Of a stretch of DNA of 11,622 bases, positions 6,603 through 11,622 are shown one piece after another (positions within the stretch are counted from its first letter, which is position 1; each line of letters opens with the position of its first letter). The notes under the pieces were generated by a model that saw only the letters and a program-made list of their open reading frames with translations, searched no databases and was not told where the DNA came from. The position numbers were made by a program, and so were the translations under genes. The stretch spans positions 1 to 11,622 of the forward strand of contig DAOWJR010000059.1 of assembly GCA_030640275.1 (NCBI GenBank), written 5' to 3'. The DNA comes from Actinomycetes bacterium. Its GTDB lineage: Bacteria; Actinomycetota; Humimicrobiia; JAHJRV01.

Positions 6603-7157
6603 TTAAATGTTACATTTATCAACATAAGTTGATCCCTCAATTACTTTTTGAAACCATATTACACCTTCTTGAACAGCTTCTATCTGAAGAATATACCAAC
6701 CCATAGCCTCAGGAGCTTTTACCCTAACTACTACTGTTACTGATTCACCTGGAGCAACATCATTTGGTAGTGTAATCCTGCCCCCATCATCCCATTCTGG
6801 TTCTGGTTGTTCTCCTTTTGGAAACCAGTGATAACCAACTCTTACCGGAAATTTTCCAGTACTTGGCCAGGTAAAAGAACTACTGTTTTTAAGAGTGATT
6901 TTTATGTAGTTTTCATCTCCAGAACAGAGAAATGTGGGAATAAAACCTTCATATTCAATATCATGTGTTTCTTCCGAGTAATCCATGGAAGGAGTTTCTG
7001 GTTCAGGTTCTTCCGTTTTTTCTACTGCTATATTTTCTTCTGGTGTTTTTTTAATCTCTTCAGGGGGAGCTACAGGTTCTCTTGAACATGATATTGTAAA
7101 TAATAATAAAATTAAAATTATAGAGAATAGAGTTAAATAAATATTATATTTTCTCAC
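6603..7157 (-). CDS. Lipoprotein with Ig-like beta-sandwich domain
   Basis: 184 residues. Signal peptide: basic start, hydrophobic core at about 7-22, then TISC with Cys24 as probable lipidation site (Thr at -3 is not ideal). Residues 25-65 form a Pro/Glu/Lys/Thr-rich linker. Residues about 70-180 form one beta domain, with ITLKNSSSFTWPSTGKFPVR, VGYHWFPKGEQPEPEWDDGG, LPNDVAPGESVTVVVRVKAP and EAVQEGVIWFQK. From memory this resembles an Ig-like domain common in Actinobacteria and Chloroflexota proteins (NTG..TWP, YHW, LP..V.PGE, VQEGV.WF). It probably binds protein or sugar at the surface. Cys78 and Cys182 could pair. The start is GTG 7157, with GAAAGG seven bases upstream. It begins 16 bp after the acyl-CoA synthetase stop and is probably cotranscribed. 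The function is unknown. Confidence 0.8.
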   Translation of the reverse strand: MRKYNIYLTLFSIILILLLFTISCSREPVAPPEEIKKTPEENIAVEKTEEPEPETPSMDYSEETHDIEYEGFIPTFLCSGDENYIKITLKNSSSFTWPSTGKFPVRVGYHWFPKGEQPEPEWDDGGRITLPNDVAPGESVTVVVRVKAPEAMGWYILQIEAVQEGVIWFQKVIEGSTYVDKCNI

Positions 7158-7173
7158 TGCAAAACCTTTCTTA

Positions 7174-8841
7174 TTAACTTTTGCTTAATTCTTCTTCTAA
7201 AAGAACTCTTCTTAGAACTTTACCAACAAGTGTTTTTGGCATCTCCTTTCTAAATTCGACTGATTTTGGAATTTTATACTTAGCTAAATTCTTTTTACAG
7301 AACTGAATAATCTCTTCTTCAGCAACCCTTTCCCCTTCTTTTATAGAAATAAAAGCTTTTACTGATTCACCATATGTAGGATCTGGAATTCCAATCACGG
7401 CTGCTTCTAAAACCTTTGGATGTTCATACAAAACTTCTTCTACTTCTCTTGGATAGATATTGAATCCTCCTGATATAATCATGTCTTTCTTTCTATCAAC
7501 AATATAGAAAAAGCCATCCTCATCTGTTTTTGCAATATCCCCCGTGTAACACCATCCTTCTCTCAAGACATTTTTAGTTTCATCAGGCTTATTCCAATAT
7601 CCTTTCATAACCTGTGGTCCAAAAATAGCAAGTTCACCAATTTCACCAACCGGTAACTCTTCATCCCCTTTTTCTAACTCCATTATCCTGCAATCTGTGT
7701 CGGGAAACGGTAAGCCAATGCTACCTATTTTTCTCAAACCCTCAAATGGATTACAGTGGGTAACAGGTGATGTTTCAGTTAGTCCATATCCCTCTACTAA
7801 TTTTGCTCCAGTTAATTCTTCAAACCTTTTGCATACCTCAACTGGTAAGGGTGCTGCACCACTTATACAATATTTAATAGAAGATAGATCATATTTTTCA
7901 ACACCTGGATAATGATTTAAAGCAGCATACATTGTTGGAACACCTGGGAATATTGTTGTTTTATATTTATTTATTAATTTGAGTGCTGATTCTGCATCAA
8001 ATTTTGGCATAAGAATCATATTATATCCACTTTGAACAGAATAAAGCATAACTACTGTCATGCCAAAAACATGAAAGAAGGGTAGTGCGCTAAGCATAAT
8101 TTCCTTTCCTTCAATTGCTTCTACAAACCAGGATTCACATTGCAAAGTATTAGATATCAAGTTTTTATGAGCGAGGACACATCCTTTTGATATTCCAGTA
8201 GTTCCACCAGTATATTGTAATAAAGCAACTTCTTCTGGAAATGTTTCAACTTCTGGTGGTGAGGAGGGATATTTGTTTATTAGATCTTTAAAGAAGTAGA
8301 TTCCAGTCTTTTTTTCAATTTTTACTACATGACCTTCTCTTCTTTGTTTAATTGGATATAGCAGGTTTAGTGGGAATGGTAAATAATCTTTAATTGATGT
8401 AACTATTATGTTTTTAAGATTTGTTTTATCTCTAACCTTTTTAATCTTTGGATAAAGAAGGTCAAGACACAATATAGTTTCGCAACCTGAATCATTTAAC
8501 TGATGTATTAACTCTCTTTCAACATATAGAGGATTAGTGTTCACAACAGTAGCGCCAATCTTAAGTGCTGCAAAGAAAGCAATCACAAACTGAGGACAGT
8601 TAGGTAAAAAAATTGAAAAAGTATCTTTCTTTTTTATTCCCAAATCAGATAATGCCGTAGCAAATCTATCAACACTTTCAGAAAATTTCTTATATGTTAG
8701 CTTCTTTCCAAAAAATGTTAATGCGATATTTTCAGGATACTTTTTAACTGTATCTTCTAAAAATTGCGGAATTGTTATATCAGGGTAATCAATACTGTGT
8801 GGAACACCTTCTTGATAGAATTTTTGCCATACTCTTTCCAT
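7174..8841 (-). CDS. fadD: Long-chain-fatty-acid--CoA ligase (AMP-forming)
   Basis: 555 residues from the chosen start. It activates a fatty or other carboxylic acid to acyl-CoA through an acyl-adenylate, in the cytoplasm or at the membrane. Motifs: phosphate-binding loop YTGGTTGISKG (210-220), LPFFHVFG (253-260), ISGAAPLP (326-333), GYGLTETSP (351-359), YTGD (432-435), the hinge region DRKKDMIISGGFNIYPREVE (449-468), and PKTLVGKVLRR (535-545) with catalytic Lys541. The start is ATG 8841: AAAGGAG ends five bases before it. The in-frame TTG at 8856 would place that ribosome site inside the gene and is rejected. It is divergent from padR and the thiolase/dehydrogenase genes, which fits fatty-acid degradation. 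The next gene on its transcript is the lipoprotein. The acyl chain length is not readable; a medium-chain or aryl-acid ligase is possible. Confidence 0.9.
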   Translation of the reverse strand: MERVWQKFYQEGVPHSIDYPDITIPQFLEDTVKKYPENIALTFFGKKLTYKKFSESVDRFATALSDLGIKKKDTFSIFLPNCPQFVIAFFAALKIGATVVNTNPLYVERELIHQLNDSGCETILCLDLLYPKIKKVRDKTNLKNIIVTSIKDYLPFPLNLLYPIKQRREGHVVKIEKKTGIYFFKDLINKYPSSPPEVETFPEEVALLQYTGGTTGISKGCVLAHKNLISNTLQCESWFVEAIEGKEIMLSALPFFHVFGMTVVMLYSVQSGYNMILMPKFDAESALKLINKYKTTIFPGVPTMYAALNHYPGVEKYDLSSIKYCISGAAPLPVEVCKRFEELTGAKLVEGYGLTETSPVTHCNPFEGLRKIGSIGLPFPDTDCRIMELEKGDEELPVGEIGELAIFGPQVMKGYWNKPDETKNVLREGWCYTGDIAKTDEDGFFYIVDRKKDMIISGGFNIYPREVEEVLYEHPKVLEAAVIGIPDPTYGESVKAFISIKEGERVAEEEIIQFCKKNLAKYKIPKSVEFRKEMPKTLVGKVLRRVLLEEELSKS

Positions 8842-8846
8842 GGAAT

Positions 8847-8853
8847 CTCCTTT
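8847..8853 (-). promoter_or_regulatory. Ribosome binding site that sets the acyl-CoA ligase start
   Basis: Minus-strand AAAGGAG, five bases from ATG 8841. It lies between the two in-frame start candidates and decides for the inner one. Confidence 0.8.
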
Positions 8854-9048
8854 CAAAATTTTTTTAAATTCAACTTAAATTAGTATAAGAATTTAATACG
8901 ACCCTCCTTATAATCTTAAATTATTTTGTTAAATTTAATACAAAAAGTCTATTAAAAATAAAATTTAAAAGGCTGTCTATTATTTTACATAAAAATGTTG
9001 ATACTATGCAAAGAAATTAATAATTTAAAAAAAGAAGAAATATTCAGG

Positions 9049-9074
9049 TAGAATTGGTAGACCATTAAATTCTA
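9049..9074. repeat. Interrupted palindrome
   Basis: Outer arms TAGAATT (9049-9055) and AATTCTA (9068-9074) enclose TGGT-AG-ACCA, giving a nested imperfect palindrome. It could be a regulator site or a small hairpin; no T-run follows on the plus strand. Confidence 0.4.
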
Positions 9075-9091
9075 TAAGGGGTTTGGGACTG

Positions 9092-9103
9092 ACTAAAATT
9101 AGT
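9092..9103. promoter_or_regulatory. Possible PadR operator
   Basis: ACTAAAATTAGT has 5-base arms around AA and ends on the first base of the padR -35. Its position suggests autoregulation. It does not match the ATGT-N8-ACAT pattern known for some PadR proteins. Confidence 0.35.
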
Positions 9104-9131
9104 TGACAAACTTTATTATTTTTAATAATAT
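9103..9131 (+). promoter_or_regulatory. Promoter of padR
   Basis: Exact TTGACA (9103-9108), 17-base spacer, TAATAT (9126-9131). Transcription would start near 9138, about 100 bases before padR. Confidence 0.55.
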
Positions 9132-9240
9132 TTTTATGTATCTATTTTAAAAATTTATAACAAGTTCTTCTGATAAATAGCTTTTATTAAGTTTACATAA
9201 CAAAAAGACTAACTAAATTTTTAAAGGTTTAAACAACTCT

Positions 9241-9642
9241 ATGCCAAGAAAAAAGCGGGAAAAATCTTCAAAAGAGTTTGAATGTACTGTTAAGGACATC
9301 TTCTTAGGAGAAGTCAAATCTAAAAATATATTTCCACTACTTATTCTTCATTTAATTGTTAATGAACCTCGGTATGGTAATAAACTGATATCAAAGATTA
9401 AAGAGATGAGTGGAAATATTATGACAGTAAATCCTAACACAATTTATCCACTTCTAAAAAGAATGGAGGAATTAAATCTTATAAAAGGTAAGTGGGATAG
9501 ACCTAAAAAACCATACAAGAGGTATTACTCGATAACAAAACAAGGTTTTAAACAATATAAAGAGATCAAAGAAGCTCAAAAACCCTGGATGGAAAAACTT
9601 GAAAAAGCAGTTAGGATATTTAGAAAAGAAATCTATGGTTAA
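9241..9642 (+). CDS. PadR-family transcriptional regulator
   Basis: 133 residues with a winged helix-turn-helix of the PadR type. FPLLILHLIVNEPRYGNKLI (31-50) is the first helix region; NPNTIYPLLKRMEELNLIKG (64-83) holds the recognition helix; KRYYSITKQGF (93-103) is the wing and start of the dimer helix. The C-terminal helix (about 104-131) should dimerise. A basic extension of about 25 residues precedes the usual PadR start. The only ribosome site, AAAGG, sits 13 bases before ATG 9241, which is long, but no inner start has a better one. These repressors usually respond to a small ligand such as an aromatic acid or drug. Here the gene sits between a divergent acyl-CoA ligase and a thiolase 89 bp downstream, so acyl-CoA genes are its likely targets (inference). 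Confidence 0.88.
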   Translation: MPRKKREKSSKEFECTVKDIFLGEVKSKNIFPLLILHLIVNEPRYGNKLISKIKEMSGNIMTVNPNTIYPLLKRMEELNLIKGKWDRPKKPYKRYYSITKQGFKQYKEIKEAQKPWMEKLEKAVRIFRKEIYG

Positions 9643-9720
9643 AGCTATATTTTTCTTTAAAAGATAATAAAATTTATCAAAGATGAATAATAAATAATTA
9701 ATAAAGATTTTTGATTAAAA

Positions 9721-9725
9721 AGGAG
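9721..9725 (+). promoter_or_regulatory. Ribosome binding site that sets the thiolase start
   Basis: AGGAG, extended upstream by an A-run, six bases before TTG 9732. A start at TTG 9711 would lie upstream of it and lacks its own site. Confidence 0.75.
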
Positions 9726-9731
9726 TTTAGT

Positions 9732-10910
9732 TTGAGAGATGTTGTAATTACAAGTGCAGTAAGAACTGCAGTTGGATATTTTGGAGGAACCATAAAAGAT
9801 GTATTACCTGCTGATTTGGCAAAAGTTGTTATAGAGGAAGCTATGAAGAGATCAAATGTTAAAGGTGAGGAGATTGATGATGTTATCTTGGGATGTATAC
9901 TGCAGAGAAGTGATGAACCTAATGTTGGCAGAGTAGCTGCATTAAAAGCAGGAGTTCCAGTTGAAATTCCAGGGTATACAATAAATAGATTATGTGCTTC
10001 TGGTTTACAAACCGTGGTTAATGCAGCACGAGCAATTAAACTTAATGATGCAGATATAATAGTCGCAGGTGGAGTTGAGAATATGAGTGCTGCTCCATAT
10101 GTTCTAAGAGGAGCAAGGTGGGGTTATAGATTAAGACATGGTGAGATTATTGATACCCTATGGGAGGGGTTAACTGACCCTATAAGAAATATTATTATGG
10201 GTGCAACAGCTGAAAATTTAGCAGAAAAATACAAAATAACAAGAGAAGAACAGGATGAATATGCTGCAAGAAGTCAGATGAGAGCAACAAGAGCAATAGT
10301 AGAGGGGAGATTTAAAGAAGAAATAGTTCCAGTGATGGTTCCTCAAAAAAGAGGAGAGCCTATTAAGTTTGAAATAGATGAGTTTCCAAAACCGGGTATT
10401 TCAAAGGAGAAGTTAGCTCTTTATCCTGTTGTTTTTAGAAAGGGTGGAACAGTTACACCCGGAAATTCCTGTGGGATAAATGATGGTGCAGCGGCTTTAA
10501 TAGTAATGGGTGATGACATTGCTAAAAAAAGAGAAATAAAACCTATAGCTAAGATATTATCTTATGCGGTAGCAGCAGTTGATCCAGCGATTATGGGAAT
10601 AGGTCCAGTATATGCTATTCCTAAAGCTCTAAAGAAAGCTAACTTGAAATTGGAAGACATGGATTTGATTGAATTAAATGAAGCTTTTGCTGCTCAAGTT
10701 TTAGCAGTAGATAGAGAACTTCACTTTGACCATGATAAATTAAATATAAATGGTGGTGCAATAGCTTTGGGTCACCCAGTAGGATGTAGTGGAGCAAGGG
10801 TATTGGTAACACTACTTTATGCAATGAAGTACAGAGATGCAAAATATGGATTAGCATCTCTATGTGTAGGTGGTGGTCAGGGAATAGCCATGGTTGTAGA
10901 AAGAATGTGA
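9732..10910 (+). CDS. atoB: Acetyl-CoA acetyltransferase / 3-ketoacyl-CoA thiolase
   Basis: 392 residues from TTG 9732 (AGGAG six bases upstream). This gives MRDVVITSAVRT, the usual thiolase opening; the in-frame TTG 9711 adds seven atypical residues. The enzyme condenses two acetyl-CoA or cleaves 3-ketoacyl-CoA. The nucleophile is Cys88 in NRLCASGLQ; Asn316 lies in NEAFAAQ; His348 in GGAIALGHPVGCSGAR; the acid/base Cys378 in CVGGGQG. Spacing agrees with the well-studied Zoogloea enzyme to within one residue. Where that enzyme has His-Met in the CoA-binding loop (HMG.TAEN), this one reads IMGATAEN, so the substrate range could differ from plain acetoacetyl-CoA. It follows padR by 89 bp with no clear terminator, and the 3-hydroxyacyl-CoA dehydrogenase gene follows. 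Function as a thiolase is firm, direction (butyrate synthesis or beta-oxidation) is not. Confidence 0.92.
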   Translation: MRDVVITSAVRTAVGYFGGTIKDVLPADLAKVVIEEAMKRSNVKGEEIDDVILGCILQRSDEPNVGRVAALKAGVPVEIPGYTINRLCASGLQTVVNAARAIKLNDADIIVAGGVENMSAAPYVLRGARWGYRLRHGEIIDTLWEGLTDPIRNIIMGATAENLAEKYKITREEQDEYAARSQMRATRAIVEGRFKEEIVPVMVPQKRGEPIKFEIDEFPKPGISKEKLALYPVVFRKGGTVTPGNSCGINDGAAALIVMGDDIAKKREIKPIAKILSYAVAAVDPAIMGIGPVYAIPKALKKANLKLEDMDLIELNEAFAAQVLAVDRELHFDHDKLNINGGAIALGHPVGCSGARVLVTLLYAMKYRDAKYGLASLCVGGGQGIAMVVERM

Positions 10911-11013
10911 ACTACTTTCTTAAAAAAAGACATTATAATTGACATGAATAATATCATAAAAAATGTCATTCTTGTATGTAAAGTCTTAAATTAATATTAA
11001 ATAAATTAAATAA

Positions 11014-11027
11014 GGAAAATTATTTCC
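11014..11027. repeat. Small inverted repeat beside the hairpin element
   Basis: GGAAA and TTTCC around ATTA, ending four bases before the GC-rich hairpin element. It may be part of the repeat's boundary or chance. Confidence 0.35.
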
Positions 11028-11081
11028 TGTCATTCTGACCCTGACCCTTGAGCGTAGCGAAGGGGAAGGGGAAGAATCTCG
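11028..11081 (+). repeat. Dispersed-type hairpin repeat (CATTCTGAGCG...CGAAGAATC family), expanded form
   Basis: The element opens TGTCATTCTGA and ends GAAGAATCTCG, with GAGCGTAGCGA at the centre. These are the features of a small palindromic repeat seen scattered between genes in several bacterial phyla (recognised from memory). Pairing is ATTCT/AGAAT (11032-11036 with 11073-11077), CCCT/AGGG (11039-11042 with 11067-11070) and CCCTT/AAGGG (11045-11049 with 11060-11064). GA faces GA at both internal loops. Loop bases are 11050-11059. It is far richer in GC than its surroundings. Only one copy is in this window. Confidence 0.75.
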
Positions 11082-11217
11082 TTAAAAAGTACATATTTTA
11101 ATTAAATTTTTAAAACAATATTATTTAAAATAAGATAACTTTTAAAATAAAGGAACTTAAAATAAAAAAAATTCACAATTTTTAACTTAAATTATTATAA
11201 AAAAGGAGGATTTTAAA

Positions 11218-11622
11218 ATGTATGTCTATAAAATAGGTATTTGTGGAGCAGGAACTATGGGAGCAGAAATAGCTGAGGTAGCTGCTTATGCAGGTCTTCC
11301 TGTAATAATCAGGGACATTAAGCAGGAATTTGTAGATGCTGGTATTAAGAAAGCTAACGATATTCTGCAAAAAAGAGTTGATAAAGGTAAAATGTCTCAG
11401 GAAATGAAAGACCAGATTATGGAAAGGATAAGTGGTACTTTAAAGTTAGAAGACTTAAAGGATGTCGATGTAATAATTGAAGCTATTCCAGAGGATGTTG
11501 ATTTAAAAATTAAATTATTCAAAGAACTTAGTAAAATATGTGAGCCCCATACAATTTTTGCTTCAAATACATCTGCTTTGTCCATCTCAAAAATGGGAAG
11601 TGGGTCTGGTAGACCTGAGAAA
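11218..11622 (+). CDS. hbd: 3-hydroxyacyl-CoA (3-hydroxybutyryl-CoA) dehydrogenase, N-terminal part
   Basis: The first 135 residues; the gene runs off the right edge. The NAD-binding Rossmann fold is clear: KIGICGAGTMGAEIAEVAAY (GxGxxG at residues 10-15), then LPVIIRDI with Asp33 for the adenosine ribose. IIEAIPEDVDLKIKLFKEL (86-104) and FASNTSALSIS (114-124) are conserved sections of the family. The catalytic His, expected in a G(M/x)HFFNP motif shortly after RPEK, lies beyond the window. The enzyme oxidises 3-hydroxyacyl-CoA with NAD, or reduces acetoacetyl-CoA in the butyrate route. AGGAGG (11204-11209) eight bases before ATG 11218 is the strongest ribosome site in the window and suggests high expression. 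It follows the thiolase across a 307-bp gap. A crotonase or acyl-CoA dehydrogenase gene next would fit. A longer fusion with enoyl-CoA hydratase cannot be excluded. Confidence 0.9.
   Translation, partial: MYVYKIGICGAGTMGAEIAEVAAYAGLPVIIRDIKQEFVDAGIKKANDILQKRVDKGKMSQEMKDQIMERISGTLKLEDLKDVDVIIEAIPEDVDLKIKLFKELSKICEPHTIFASNTSALSISKMGSGSGRPEK

Larger units (their letters stand above)
8842..9240. other. Divergent control region between acyl-CoA ligase and padR
   Basis: About 400 bp of AT-rich DNA without a gene. It contains an interrupted palindrome at 9049-9074, a short palindrome at 9092-9103 touching the padR promoter, and that promoter (9103-9131). A GACTNACTAAANTT direct repeat lies at 9087-9100 and 9207-9220. 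PadR proteins often bind palindromes next to their own gene, so the operator is probably here. No clear leftward promoter stands out. Confidence 0.5.
10911..11217. other. Intergenic region between thiolase and dehydrogenase
   Basis: About 300 AT-rich bases with one GC-rich hairpin (11032-11077). An exact TATAAT (10934-10939) and a TTGACA (10939-10944) occur but lack proper partners. A TGACAT/ATGTCA pair (10940-10945, 10963-10968) has a 17-base loop and no T-tract, so it is no terminator. Whether the dehydrogenase has its own promoter is open. Confidence 0.5.

Noticed and set aside
6807..7085. Rightward Phe-rich frame opposite the lipoprotein gene
   Set aside because: It is antisense to the lipoprotein linker and beta domain, has no ribosome site, and is compositionally a shadow.
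8842..8856. TTG 8856 as start of the acyl-CoA ligase
   Set aside because: The AAAGGAG site would lie inside the gene; ATG 8841 follows it at the right distance.
8902..8909. Strong leftward AAGGAGGG Shine-Dalgarno-like sequence
   Set aside because: No ATG, GTG or TTG follows at a useful distance and a stop comes soon after.
9045..9063. Resemblance to a tRNA-Leu D-arm (GGTAGAATTGGTAGAC)
   Set aside because: No acceptor stem, anticodon arm or T-arm follows; the match is better explained by the palindrome at 9049-9074.
9711..9731. TTG 9711 as start of the thiolase
   Set aside because: The AGGAG site lies downstream of it, and the family normally begins at the residues encoded from 9732.
10929..10968. 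Inverted repeat after the thiolase as a terminator
   Set aside because: Short AT-rich arms, a 17-27 base loop and no following T-tract.
11182..11585. Two leftward frames over the dehydrogenase gene
   Set aside because: They are antisense to a clear Rossmann-fold coding sequence with a strong ribosome site.
1..11622. CRISPR array, insertion sequence, prophage or defence island
   Set aside because: No regularly spaced repeats, transposase, integrase or known defence-protein motifs are present; apart from the single hairpin element, the genes look like ordinary chromosome.

Overview
The window is about 11.6 kb of AT-rich bacterial DNA. GC is roughly 30% by eye and much lower between genes. Arg is mostly AGA/AGG, Ile is often ATA, and several genes carry strong Shine-Dalgarno sites. 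It holds ten protein genes, two of them cut by the window ends. The content suggests a low-GC, probably anaerobic, uncultured bacterium with peptidoglycan (ddl), surface lipoproteins, NrdR-type control of ribonucleotide reductase and fatty-acid or butyrate-type acyl-CoA chemistry. The phylum cannot be settled from this window.

Left part (1-2759). The 5' end of a ribonucleotide reductase gene (ATP-cone, probably nrdD) reads leftward. A 12-TM MFS transporter reads rightward. Between them lie about 600 bp of very AT-rich DNA containing a tandem pair of NrdR-box-like palindromes at 495-510 and 526-541, wrapped around a good leftward promoter. A membrane-anchored PKD/Ig-like protein reads leftward and converges on the transporter.

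Centre (3099-6602). Three rightward genes with gaps of about 30 bp look like one operon. They encode a bacterial relative of eRF1/Vms1 (baeRF type) with a C-terminal zinc ribbon, a glycerate 2-kinase, and a D-alanine--D-alanine ligase with an enlarged N-terminal insert. The stop codon of ddl abuts that of a leftward lipoprotein gene with no base between them.

Right part (6603-11622). A leftward pair encodes a long-chain acyl-CoA synthetase and, 16 bp downstream, a lipoprotein with an Ig-like beta domain. It is divergent from a rightward set: a PadR-family regulator, an acetyl-CoA acetyltransferase-type thiolase and the start of a 3-hydroxyacyl-CoA dehydrogenase. Together the synthetase, thiolase and dehydrogenase fit fatty-acid beta-oxidation or the acetyl-CoA/butyryl-CoA route, with PadR the obvious local candidate regulator. 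Between thiolase and dehydrogenase sits a single GC-rich hairpin of the dispersed CATTCTGAGCG...CGAAGAATC type. Both of its arms are lengthened by matching extra units.

Two starts were moved on Shine-Dalgarno evidence: the acyl-CoA synthetase to ATG 8841 and the thiolase to TTG 9732. I see no rRNA, tRNA, CRISPR array, transposase or prophage gene, and no clear intrinsic terminator. The points most worth following are the NrdR operator pair, the release-factor-like protein whose catalytic loop appears to lack glutamine, and the expanded hairpin repeat.
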